Below the pieces are notes generated by a model. That model was not told where the DNA came from. It saw only the letters and a program-made list of their open reading frames with translations, and did no database searches. DNA of 36,071 nucleotides, from contig NZ_NPMN01000035.1 in the NCBI RefSeq assembly GCF_002266425.1, positions 1 through 36,071 on the forward strand. The letters run 5' to 3'. The stretch is from Tissierella sp. P1. GTDB lineage: Bacteria > Bacillota > Clostridia > Tissierellales > Tissierellaceae. The position numbers and the translations under genes are program-made. Below are positions 1 to 6,695 of the stretch, piece by piece (positions within the stretch are counted from its first letter, which is position 1; each line of letters begins with the position of its first letter).

Positions 1-41
1 ATTAATCTAAAATGTAGTCCTTTAGGGCACTTAAGTAGCAG

Positions 42-126
42 GGAGGAGTACCCAAGAGGCTAAAGGGGACGGACTGTAAATCCGTTAGCTAAGCTTTCAC
101 TGGTTCGAATCCAGTCTCCTCCACCA
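42..126 (+). tRNA. tRNA-Tyr (GTA)
   Basis: The acceptor arms GGAGGAG (42-48) and CTCCTCC (116-122) pair perfectly, followed by A and an encoded CCA (124-126). The anticodon GTA is at 76-78. The T arm contains GGTTCGAATCC, and there is a long variable arm as expected of bacterial tRNA-Tyr. It is the first of four closely spaced tRNA genes that probably share a transcript starting left of the window. Confidence 0.97.
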
Positions 127-148
127 ATTTTAATTAAAGAAAATACAT

Positions 149-223
149 GCGGAAGTGGCTCAGTGGTAGAGCATCGCCTTGCCAAGGCGAGGGTCGCGAG
201 TTCGAATCTCGTCTTCCGCTCCA
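149..223 (+). tRNA. tRNA-Gly (GCC)
   Basis: The acceptor arms GCGGAAG (149-155) and CTTCCGC (213-219) pair, followed by T and an encoded CCA. The anticodon GCC is at 181-183 within TTGCCAA. The D arm (GGCTCAGTGGTAGAGC) and the T loop (GTTCGAATC) are standard. It sits 22 bases after tRNA-Tyr. Confidence 0.97.
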
Positions 224-290
224 CAGATTCTTATGAAGAGTATATATTCTTCATTTTTTTAACTAATATAATAGCTTTATAATCAATTGT

Positions 291-364
291 GCGGGTGTAG
301 CTCAGTGGTAGAGCCCCAGCCTTCCAAGCTGGTTGCGAGGGTTCGATCCCCTTCACCCGCTCCA
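291..364 (+). tRNA. tRNA-Gly (TCC)
   Basis: The acceptor arms GCGGGTG (291-297) and CACCCGC (354-360) pair, followed by T and an encoded CCA. The anticodon TCC is at 323-325 within CTTCCAAG. Together with the preceding Gly-GCC tRNA it covers most glycine codons. Confidence 0.97.
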
Positions 365-367
365 TTT

Positions 368-444
368 GTACCCTTAGCTCAGCTGGATAGAGTGTCTGGC
401 TACGAACCAGAAGGTCGGGGGTTCGACTCCCTCAGGGTACGCCA
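368..444 (+). tRNA. tRNA-Arg (ACG)
   Basis: The acceptor arms GTACCCT (368-374) and AGGGTAC (434-440) pair, followed by G and an encoded CCA (442-444). The anticodon is ACG at 402-404; its first base is normally deaminated to inosine so that it reads CGU, CGC and CGA. Only three bases separate it from the preceding tRNA-Gly, so the two are surely co-transcribed. Confidence 0.97.
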
Positions 445-486
445 AAAAGACATGACTTTCCATCAATGGGAAGTTATGTCTTTTTC
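445..486 (+). terminator. Rho-independent terminator of the tRNA cluster
   Basis: A long stem starts directly after the CCA of tRNA-Arg. AAAAAGACATGACTT on the left pairs with AAGTTATGTCTTTTT on the right (one G-T pair), and the stem ends in a run of T. It closes the tRNA operon. Confidence 0.85.
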
Positions 487-718
487 TATATATAAATACA
501 GCCTATAGACAAAGTTATAATAGACGGGACATTGTAATGATCTGTGCGCTGTTTTTTATTAACTATCAATATATGTTCCAATTTCAGGAGGGTAGATTAT
601 AGATTGATTTCTATGGTCTATCCTTATTATTTTACTCCCCATACTTTACCATAGTTAAAGAAAAAGTATCATGAAATAGAATTAATTATAGTATAATTTG
701 ATTATAAAAGGTCGAGAC

Positions 719-752
719 AATGCTTTCGGAGATTAATCTGAGGGCATTTTTA
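719..752 (+). terminator. Orphan terminator-like hairpin
   Basis: AATGCTTTCGGA (719-730) can pair with TCTGAGGGCATT (737-748), a 12-base stem with three G-T pairs and a six-base loop, followed by TT AAG TTTTT. It looks like a rho-independent terminator. There is no plus-strand gene in the 230 bases before it, so it may end a small RNA or be a back-up terminator for the tRNA cluster. Confidence 0.4.
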
Positions 753-844
753 AGTTTTTGGCTACATTTATACTCTCTAGTAATATTGCAAATATAAAAT
801 AGAATGGTTTTTATTTATAGTTATTAAGGAACTTAAAGAAGTAT

Positions 845-873
845 AAAAAAGAATCGGGGGCAAGCCCCGATTC
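845..873 (-). terminator. Rho-independent terminator of the minus-strand small gene
   Basis: A perfect 9-base stem GAATCGGGG (851-859) / CCCCGATTC (865-873) is followed on the minus strand by six T (plus-strand A run, 845-850). The orientation matches the small minus-strand gene whose stop codon is at 886-888. Confidence 0.85.
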
Positions 874-885
874 CATTATTCTAAA

Positions 886-1002
886 TCAGAAGAAATCACA
901 GTTAAAGAAAATAATCACTAGAATTAAAAAGAAGAATAGTAAAGAAGTGTCCATACCACATTCTCCACCAAACCAACTGCCACGCACTTTATTGTCAGTC
1001 AT
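886..1002 (-). CDS. 38-residue membrane miniprotein, YjcZ-like
   Basis: This short gene encodes 38 residues. A polar, glycine-rich N-terminal half (residues 1-18, with the stretch WFGGECG) is followed by a very hydrophobic segment from Ser20 to Phe33 and the short tail NCDFF. The start is ATG at 1002 with a GGAGG ribosome site 8 bases before it, and a strong minus-strand terminator follows the stop. The layout resembles the small YjcZ/sporulation-type miniproteins of Firmicutes: a Gly/Cys-rich head followed by one hydrophobic helix. That assignment rests on architecture only. Function is unknown; a role in spores or as a membrane peptide is inference. The ribosome site and terminator make it likely that the gene is expressed. 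Confidence 0.7.
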   Translation of the reverse strand: MTDNKVRGSWFGGECGMDTSLLFFFLILVIIFFNCDFF

Positions 1003-1042
1003 AACAAATACCTCCGGATTAAAATAAGAAATGATTAATTAT

Positions 1043-1071
1043 TATATTAGGATCCTTTAGGTCCTAATATA
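1043..1071. repeat. Inverted repeat upstream of the minus-strand miniprotein
   Basis: TATATTAGGATCC (1043-1055) pairs with GGTCCTAATATA (1060-1071), 12 base pairs with one bulged T and a four-base loop. It lies 41 bases upstream of the ATG at 1002, where a promoter, operator or 5' leader would be expected. There is no T run on either side, so it is not a normal terminator. Confidence 0.5.
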
Positions 1072-1543
1072 TTATATGGTAAATGATGCTAAAGTGTTAA
1101 TTATTATTTTAAAAAGAGTGATATAGTGAATTAATGCAGATAAAAGCCTATATAGAAAAAAGTATCACTACTAGGAGTATGAGGAAATTAGTTGAAATGA
1201 GGTTCTATATAATCATAATAAATATACTCATAAATGATATCAAAAATTTATGAAAAATCAATTAAAGATGAAGAAAAAATTCATATATTTAGAAATGAAA
1301 TTTAAAATAGAAATATCAAAGGGTTTGGAATAATCAGAAATATATAAGAAAGACATGGACTAATTATAATGTTAATATCTTATAAATTAGACATATATTT
1401 TGAGACATGTTTCATAAAATATACAGTAATAATAGGATGTATTGTAAATGAATTATTATCTATAGCTGAGAATACATAGTTAATTAGAGTATATCTCTCT
1501 ATAATATCTCAAGCTATTGATATATTGAGAAAGGAGAATAAGA
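1072..1543. other. Intergenic stretch upstream of the amidase gene
   Basis: This stretch is very AT-rich and has no frame with a good ribosome site. A frame of 39 codons beginning near 1134 lacks any protein-like signal. A TATAAT at 1500-1505 could be a -10 element for the amidase, but no good -35 is visible 17 bases before it. The ribosome site AAAGGAG for the amidase lies just before 1544. Confidence 0.4.
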
Positions 1544-2227
1544 ATGAAAGTATTTTTAGATGCAGGCCATGGAGGCAAAGATCCAGGAGCATTAGGCAAT
1601 AGTTTACGAGAAAAAGACATAAATTTATCTGTAGCTTTAAAAGTAGGTGAAATTTTAAAAAGATACAATATAGATGTGCTATATTCAAGGACTACAGATA
1701 TATTTATAGAACTTTCAGAAAGAGCGACTATGGCTAATAAAGCTAACGCAGATATATTTATATCTATACATTGTAATGCAGATGAAAGTGTAAATGCTAA
1801 AGGTGTGGAAACATACAGTTATCCTAGCAGCAGTAAAGGTACTACACTAGCAAAATATATTCAAGACAGCATACTACAAAATAAAGTATATACATTAGAC
1901 AGAGGAATAAAAATAGCTAACTTTGCAGTATTAAGGCAAAGTATTATGCCAAGTGCATTAATAGAATTAGGATTTATTACTAATATAGAAGATTGTAAAA
2001 TTCTAAGAGGTAAACAAGATGAATTAGCTTTAGCAATATCTAAAGGAGTTTTAAATAATCTGGGAATCAAAGAAACTATAGATGTAGAAAGCTATAGTGT
2101 CTGGGCAAAGGAAGCTATGGGATGGGCAATAAAATTAGGTCTAACTGATGGAACAAGTCCTAAGGAACCTATCACATTAGAAAGATTTATAACAGTTCTC
2201 CATAGATATAATAAGACTCTAGAATAA
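1544..2227 (+). CDS. N-acetylmuramoyl-L-alanine amidase (Amidase_3)
   Basis: This 227-residue enzyme should cut the amide bond between N-acetylmuramic acid and the stem peptide of peptidoglycan. Residues 1-170 form an Amidase_3 domain with zinc ligands H9 (DAGHGG), E23 and H76 (SIHCNA) and the catalytic glutamate E141 (LIELGFITN). Residues 183-227 (VWAKEAMGWAIKLGLTDG and onward) resemble the short SLH-like tail seen on phage-type and clostridial endolysins. There is no signal peptide, so it must leave the cell by lysis, through a holin, or act inside the mother cell during sporulation. The start is ATG with AAAGGAG upstream. It stands alone with its own terminator and has no neighbouring phage genes. 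Confidence 0.9.
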   Translation: MKVFLDAGHGGKDPGALGNSLREKDINLSVALKVGEILKRYNIDVLYSRTTDIFIELSERATMANKANADIFISIHCNADESVNAKGVETYSYPSSSKGTTLAKYIQDSILQNKVYTLDRGIKIANFAVLRQSIMPSALIELGFITNIEDCKILRGKQDELALAISKGVLNNLGIKETIDVESYSVWAKEAMGWAIKLGLTDGTSPKEPITLERFITVLHRYNKTLE

Positions 2228-2253
2228 TCTAGGATATTTTGTTTTAAATAGAG

Positions 2254-2278
2254 AAGAGACCTATTTAAAGGTCTCTTT
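2254..2278 (+). terminator. Terminator after the amidase gene
   Basis: AAGAGACCT (2254-2262) pairs with AGGTCTCTT (2269-2277) around a six-base loop, followed by a short T-rich tail. It lies 27 bases past the amidase stop codon. Confidence 0.75.
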
Positions 2279-2596
2279 ATATATATGGGGGTGTTTTATC
2301 TATTTGGGTGAATTAAGATAACGAACTTTTGATAAGGCATGTATAATGCCTAATATTATTATATTAATTTAACTAAATTATGTGAAACAAATATCTAATG
2401 TATAGGATAAAAGTTAATTTTGTAAATAAGTTACGATTAGCTTAAAAGGCTGAGAGTTAGATTCTCCTAGATACTCTATAATATTTATTGAAAGAATGTA
2501 ATATATTTTTTTGCATTTATATGGTAGAATCCTGATATATTGTACATCAATTTTAAGATGTAAATTTATAGATTGTTTATAGAAGGGAGTGAAGAG
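2279..2596. other. Intergenic stretch upstream of the flavin reductase gene
   Basis: No gene is seen here. A small hairpin AGGCAT/ATGCCT lies at 2335-2351. The run GGCTGAGAG near 2450 recalls a thiamine-box element, but the rest of that riboswitch is missing. A ribosome site (GAAGGGAGTG) ends the stretch. Confidence 0.4.
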
Positions 2597-3151
2597 ATGA
2601 AAACATTAATATTTAATGGTTCTCCAAGAAAAAATGGCGATACTGTGAGTCTAATAAATATAGTCTTAGAAAATTTAAGAGGTAAGTATAAAATTATCAA
2701 TGTATATGATAATGATATTAATATTAATCCATGTATTGATTGTAGATATTGCTGGGAAAGTGAAGGCTGTTGCATAAATGATGGAATGCAGGAGATATAT
2801 AAATATATAGAAGAGTGTGATAATATTTTAATTGCTTCACCAATCTATTTTTCAGAATTAACAGGAGCTTTGTTAAATATAGGTAGTCGCTTACAAACAT
2901 ATTTCTGTGCCAGATTCTTTAGAAAAGAAAAACCGATTAAAAAAGCAAAAAAAGGTGCAGTGATTGTTGTAGGCGGTGGAGATGATAATATTAATAAGGC
3001 TTATGATACTGCTTGTTGCTTACTTCGTCATATGAATGTCTATGATATTTTACCAGTAGTATTTAGTCATAACACAAATAATAAACCTGTTAAGGAGGAT
3101 GAAACAGCGTTATTAGGAGTAAAAAGTATTTTAAGATACTTTAATGAGTAA
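2597..3151 (+). CDS. NADPH-dependent FMN reductase / iron-sulfur flavoprotein family
   Basis: This 184-residue flavodoxin-fold protein is expected to bind FMN and transfer electrons or reduce quinones or flavins. The N-terminal LIFNGSPRKNGDT is the phosphate-binding loop of the FMN reductase family. The cysteine-rich motif CIDCRYCWESEGC near residues 46-58, followed by NDGMQEIY, matches the compact cysteine motif of iron-sulfur flavoproteins such as Isf, so a [4Fe-4S] cluster is possible. The middle part (IASPIYFSELTG) is the usual family signature. I chose the ATG at 2597 because GAAGGGAG lies 7-8 bases before it; an in-frame TTG at 2573 has no ribosome site. It is apparently monocistronic and its electron partner is unknown. 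Confidence 0.85.
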   Translation: MKTLIFNGSPRKNGDTVSLINIVLENLRGKYKIINVYDNDININPCIDCRYCWESEGCCINDGMQEIYKYIEECDNILIASPIYFSELTGALLNIGSRLQTYFCARFFRKEKPIKKAKKGAVIVVGGGDDNINKAYDTACCLLRHMNVYDILPVVFSHNTNNKPVKEDETALLGVKSILRYFNE

Positions 3152-3233
3152 TATTTTATTATAAGCAGCAACCTATTTTAAGGAAGATGATTCGCATAGT
3201 GCATTAAAACGTTTTTCAAATAACATTATCAAT

Positions 3234-3270
3234 AAAAAGGACAGGCAGACGGTCATAACTCGGCTGTCCT
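3234..3270 (-). terminator. Terminator of the minus-strand MBL gene
   Basis: Read on the minus strand, AGGACAGC...GCCTGTCCT forms a stem that is followed by TTTTTATT (plus-strand A run at 3234-3238). It lies about 80 bases past the minus-strand stop codon at 3347 and has the right orientation. Confidence 0.75.
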
Positions 3271-3346
3271 CATTGCAATGTAATTGGGATTAGCTTTAAT
3301 GGATATAAAATCACTCATATCAAGTGAATACTCATAATTTTATAAA

Positions 3347-4141
3347 TTAGGATTCAATTGTTTCTCCACATGACAGATAAAACAGATTGGATATTTGTTG
3401 TGATAGAAACTGAAATGCTTCTGTTCCTGTGCAATGACATGTATAGAATTGGGTTTGGAGGTACTTTTTCAACTCTTGTGCAATATCATTTAATAAGGCT
3501 GTAGATACAGTTTTTTTAGTCAATGGATTAAATAAATGATAGCCGCCAATACATAGTTGTGGATGATATGATTTGGCTTTTTCCATAATATTCACAATAC
3601 CTGCATGACCACATCCCATTATAAGTGCTGTTTGGCTTTCTTTAATGATTAAGTTGTGTTCGTGCAAAAAATCATCTTTTTGACCTTTTGCAAATAGAGC
3701 ATCATTCGCTTTAGAATAACATTTATCTGTGTGGCTTACAGTAAACAGGCTTAACTCATCATCAATTTCGTAGTCACCTTCGACTAAGACAACCTGTGGA
3801 TGGTTTTCAAGTCTATCGTCAATACCAATATTCATTTTCAGAAAAATGAACTTGCTATAATGTGGCTCAAATGCTTTCTTTTGCACATAAATTTTAGCAG
3901 TTGCGTTGATTTGCAAAAAGCAACTTAAAGCTCCACCGTGATCCATATGCCCATGTGAGATAATAACTGTGTCAACCTTAGAAAGATCAATACCTCTTGT
4001 TTTAGCATTATCAAAAATAGTATTGTCAGGACCTAAGTCAAATAGAATTTTATGATTTTGTGTTTCTATGTATAATGATAAACCATGTTTGGCTTTTAAT
4101 TCACATTTAGTTTGATTCTCAACCAATACCGTAATTTTCAT
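3347..4141 (-). CDS. MBL-fold metallohydrolase
   Basis: This 264-residue protein has the metallo-beta-lactamase fold. The motif SHGHMDHGG (H63, H65, D67, H68) gives most of a two-metal site, and HTDKC, CGHAG and the later GGYHLF segment supply further ligands. The overall pattern (LVEN at the start, LFDLGPDNT, then the HxHxDH motif) matches the subfamily often labelled 7,8-dihydropterin-6-methyl-4-(beta-D-ribofuranosyl)aminobenzene 5'-phosphate synthase-like, but the substrate cannot be told from sequence. The ATG at 4141 is the natural start. The gene opposes its neighbours and looks less AT-rich than they do, with more GCA, CAC and CTG-type codons, which hints at a separate history. Confidence 0.85.
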   Translation of the reverse strand: MKITVLVENQTKCELKAKHGLSLYIETQNHKILFDLGPDNTIFDNAKTRGIDLSKVDTVIISHGHMDHGGALSCFLQINATAKIYVQKKAFEPHYSKFIFLKMNIGIDDRLENHPQVVLVEGDYEIDDELSLFTVSHTDKCYSKANDALFAKGQKDDFLHEHNLIIKESQTALIMGCGHAGIVNIMEKAKSYHPQLCIGGYHLFNPLTKKTVSTALLNDIAQELKKYLQTQFYTCHCTGTEAFQFLSQQISNLFYLSCGETIES

Positions 4142-4457
4142 ACTGTTCCTCCATGCAAGATTATATAAGTTCGCTTTATAAGTGTATATCGTTTAAAAAA
4201 ATTTACTTGGTAATATATATGAAAAGTTTACCATAATAAAATGAATGCTTCAAGATCGAATTTGTGACATTGATAGGGGAGCTAAGAAGCCTTCCAGAGA
4301 TAGGTTAACTATGTATAGTGGTAGATTTGATTATAATCTTTATATAGTATGAAAAAATAGACAATCTTCCCTGATTTAATAATTCAATTATTTGATTACA
4401 ACTTTCATCTAGAAACTAGTTTACATAAATAAATTTTAAAAATATTTTTATTTTCTC
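4142..4457. other. Divergent intergenic stretch between the MBL gene and the asnA promoter
   Basis: No gene or clear repeat is visible. The stretch must contain the minus-strand promoter for the MBL gene. It is AT-rich and unremarkable until the strong plus-strand promoter at 4458. Confidence 0.4.
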
Positions 4458-4486
4458 TTGACTTTAGTTAAATACCACGCTATACT
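4458..4486 (+). promoter_or_regulatory. SigmaA-type promoter of the asnA T-box transcript
   Basis: TTGACT (4458-4463) and TATACT (4481-4486) are separated by 17 bases. This is a near-consensus vegetative promoter placed about 15-20 bases before the T-box stem I sequence. Confidence 0.8.
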
Positions 4487-4500
4487 AATTATAATTTAAA

Positions 4501-4765
4501 AATAACGCTTTGATAGAAAGAGTAGTTTATTGAAGATGTTATAGAGAATCGGTGATGGTGGAAATCCGATATAAATCAATAAGCGAAGAACATTCTTGAG
4601 CATCTAACCGAAATTGTAAAAGAGTAGGCCTAGACGGGGATAGCCTGATATCGACTATAGAGTATCGACTGTAAAGTCCGTACTTATTTAAGTGAGCTTA
4701 TTGCTAACTAAGGTGGTACCACGGAATTTAACCTTTCGTCCTTTATTTGGATGAAAGGTTTTTTT
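4501..4765 (+). ncRNA. T-box leader, Asn-specific (specifier AAC)
   Basis: The leader has the T-box landmarks in order: AGAGTA (4519-4524), GAGAATCGGTGATGGTGGAA with the GGTGG...AAATCCGAT stem I region, a specifier bulge GAAG-AAC-AT with AAC at 4589-4591, and the T-box proper AAGGTGGTACCACGG at 4710-4724. A terminator follows. AAC is an asparagine codon, matching the asnA gene downstream. Uncharged tRNA-Asn should stabilise the antiterminator and switch the gene on. The specifier position was set by aligning this leader with the Asp leader at 31793. Confidence 0.93.
4730..4765 (+). terminator. T-box attenuator terminator of asnA
   Basis: AACCTTTCGTCC (4730-4741) pairs with GGATGAAAGGTT (4749-4760, one G-T pair) and is followed by a T run to 4765. 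It competes with the antiterminator formed by the T-box sequence just upstream. Confidence 0.92.
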
Positions 4766-4767
4766 AT

Positions 4768-4801
4768 GACCTAACACAACGAACGTTAGGTCCTAACGGA
4801 C
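4768..4801. repeat. Overlapping inverted repeats in the asnA leader
   Basis: GACCTAAC (4769-4776) faces GTTAGGTC nine bases later, and the same right arm also begins a second perfect palindrome CGTTAGG-T-CCTAACG. Only one of the two pairings can form at a time. The element lies between the T-box terminator and the asnA ribosome site. No T run follows, so it is not a second terminator. Confidence 0.5.
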
Positions 4802-4936
4802 ACCACTGAATTATATCCTAAGTAGCAATTGAATAGGTTTGAATTGTGAAACTGCGTAAAATAATCTGAAGAAGGCAAACAAATGGAACAGTTCTTTTCG
4901 TTTGTTATTATGAATTTTAAATTAGGAGGAAAAAAG

Positions 4937-5917
4937 ATGAGACAGTTAAACCCAAGAGAAACTCAAATAGCAATAAAAGAAATAAAAGATTATTTTGAGA
5001 GAAAATTATCAGAAAAATTAAATTTAATTAGAGTATCAGCTCCATTATTTGTAACACCAAAGAGTGGATTAAATGATAATCTTACAGGAGTAGAAAAAGC
5101 AGTGTCTTTTGAAATGAGAAAATATAATGAGAAGATTGAAATAGTACAGTCTCTAGCAAAATGGAAGAGATTAGCATTAAAGTGGTATGGATTCCATATT
5201 GGTGAAGGGCTTTATGCAGATATGAACGCTATACGTCCAGATGAAATTTTAGATAATATACACTCTATTTATGTTGACCAATGGGATTGGGAGAAGGTAA
5301 TAGGAAAAAGTGATAGAACGACAGACTATTTAATTAAGATAGTAAAAGATATATATGATGTTTTTAAAGAAACTGAAAGATATATAGATAGTTTATATCC
5401 GAAAATTTTTACCCACAAATTACCAGAAGATATAAAGTTTATTACTACTCAAGAGTTGGAGGATCTATATCCTAATGAAACTCCAGAGAAAAGAGAACAC
5501 CTTATAACAGAAAAATATGGAGCAGTATTTCTATCAAAGATTGGACGAAAATTGAATTCAGGTAAACCTCATGGAACAAGATCTCCTGATTACGATGATT
5601 GGAACTTAAATGGAGATATTATATTTTGGAATCCTACAACAAATTCTGCTTTAGAATTGTCCAGTATGGGAATAAGAGTTGATGAGGAAGCATTAAAAGA
5701 ACAATTAAAAATAGCTAATGCTGAAGAAAGAAAATCCTTAGAATACCATAAGCAATTGTTAGATGGGGAATTACCAGCTACAGTTGGAGGTGGAATTGGT
5801 CAGTCTAGAATATGTATGTTTTTTTTAGAGAAAAAACATATCGGAGAGGTTCAGGCATCAGTTTGGACAGAAGAAATACTACAGGAATGTAGGGAGAATA
5901 ATATATTTCTATTATAG
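4937..5917 (+). CDS. asnA: Aspartate--ammonia ligase (asparagine synthetase A)
   Basis: This 326-residue enzyme makes asparagine from aspartate, ammonia and ATP in the cytoplasm. It is built on the class II aminoacyl-tRNA synthetase fold. Family signatures are DNLTGVEKAVSF near residue 46, the region RLALKWYGFHIGEGLY, the DQWDWEK motif, SSMGIRVD, and GGGIGQSRICMFFL with HIGEVQASVW near the end. The length fits the family (about 330). The ATG at 4937 is preceded by AGGAGG with good spacing and matches the family's N-terminus; an in-frame ATG at 4883 would add 18 unrelated residues. The Asn-specific T-box leader upstream supports the assignment independently: the gene is expressed when tRNA-Asn is uncharged. 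Confidence 0.97.
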   Translation: MRQLNPRETQIAIKEIKDYFERKLSEKLNLIRVSAPLFVTPKSGLNDNLTGVEKAVSFEMRKYNEKIEIVQSLAKWKRLALKWYGFHIGEGLYADMNAIRPDEILDNIHSIYVDQWDWEKVIGKSDRTTDYLIKIVKDIYDVFKETERYIDSLYPKIFTHKLPEDIKFITTQELEDLYPNETPEKREHLITEKYGAVFLSKIGRKLNSGKPHGTRSPDYDDWNLNGDIIFWNPTTNSALELSSMGIRVDEEALKEQLKIANAEERKSLEYHKQLLDGELPATVGGGIGQSRICMFFLEKKHIGEVQASVWTEEILQECRENNIFLL

Positions 5918-6050
5918 AAATATATTATTGAATCATTATAGAAAGTTGTTTTGAAATCCATTGAGAGTCAAGTTCTTTTGAAGAGTTAAAATTATAGGAG
6001 TTTATACTTAAAAAGAAGTATTTATAATTAAATAAAGGATGGGGATACTG

Positions 6051-6503
6051 ATGTTTGAGTTCAAAGATTTTGATTTTCTAACAGATGGTGAAATAGATTT
6101 AAAGATAGAAGATAAAACACCTTCCAATGATGAAAAAGGTTATGTACCTGCATATAAATATAGAATTACTATACACAATTCAGATGATAGTATAGGTAAT
6201 ATTGATATTCGTATTGGATACAATGAGAACATATACTATGGCGGTAATATAGGCTATAGTATTATAAAAGTTCATAGAGGAAATAGTTATGCATCAAAGG
6301 CTTGTAGAATTATTAAACAGGTGGCAATTGCTCATGGAATGGATAGATTGATAATAACCTGTAATCCAGATAATTTTCCATCTCGAGCAACTTGTGAGAA
6401 AGTAGGTCTTAAACTTAAAGAAATAATAGATTTGCCACCTTATAATGAAATGTATCAAGATGGAGAGAGGCAAAAATGTGTATATGAATGGATTTTTAAA
6501 TAA
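6051..6503 (+). CDS. GNAT family N-acetyltransferase
   Basis: This 150-residue protein looks like a GNAT acetyltransferase. The best evidence is the block GYSIIKVHRGNSYASKACR, a divergent form of the acetyl-CoA loop, followed by HGMDRLIITCNPDNFPSRATCEKVGL, the typical strand-5 and helix-4 pattern with N and S positions. The substrate is unknown. I chose ATG 6051 because AAGGATGGGG lies 6 bases upstream; the in-frame ATG at 6039 overlaps that site. It is a single gene with a hairpin terminator after it. Confidence 0.82.
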   Translation: MFEFKDFDFLTDGEIDLKIEDKTPSNDEKGYVPAYKYRITIHNSDDSIGNIDIRIGYNENIYYGGNIGYSIIKVHRGNSYASKACRIIKQVAIAHGMDRLIITCNPDNFPSRATCEKVGLKLKEIIDLPPYNEMYQDGERQKCVYEWIFK

Positions 6504-6538
6504 TAGTTCTTCATAATCTTTTTACTTCATATATTAAT

Positions 6539-6578
6539 AGGTAGTCTAGATTTAGGTTTAAACTTGACTGCCTGTTTT
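6539..6578 (+). terminator. Terminator after the acetyltransferase gene
   Basis: AGGTAGTC (6539-6546) pairs with GACTGCCT (6566-6573, one G-T pair) and is followed by GTTTT. The loop is long (19 bases), so it is a moderate terminator at best. Confidence 0.5.
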
Positions 6579-6695
6579 AGTTCATATGATACTATAACTA
6601 AATTAATATTAATTGCATTTGTATAAACGTATACTTTACATTATACTATGTAAGTAGGATAAAATATTATTTTGCTCAGACAAGGGGGGAATAAA

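Larger units (their letters stand above)
487..885. other. Intergenic stretch without a recognisable gene
   Basis: No open frame with a convincing ribosome site is visible on either strand. The stretch holds a plus-strand terminator-like hairpin at 719-752 and a minus-strand terminator at 845-873. A loose 7-base inverted repeat (CTATGGT / ACCATAG) lies around 612-656. No insertion-sequence ends or transposase remnant were seen. Confidence 0.5.

Noticed and set aside
287..508. 73-codon plus-strand frame across the tRNA cluster
   Set aside because: It overlaps two tRNA genes and a terminator, and its reading (VEPQPSKLVARVRSPSP) is the typical false frame of tRNA sequences.
1134..1253. 39-codon frame beginning with MQIKAYIEK
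   Set aside because: There is no ribosome site, the composition is like intergenic DNA, and no family pattern is visible.
1544..2227. Amidase as a prophage endolysin
   Set aside because: The domain layout is phage-like, but no holin, capsid, integrase or attachment site is nearby.
2440..2490. Thiamine-box-like GGCTGAGAG
   Set aside because: The rest of the TPP riboswitch, such as the ACCTGATC region, is missing and the next gene is a flavin reductase, so the match is chance.
4883..4936. Longer asnA start adding 18 residues
   Set aside because: The added residues do not fit the family N-terminus and the AGGAGG site lies directly before ATG 4937.
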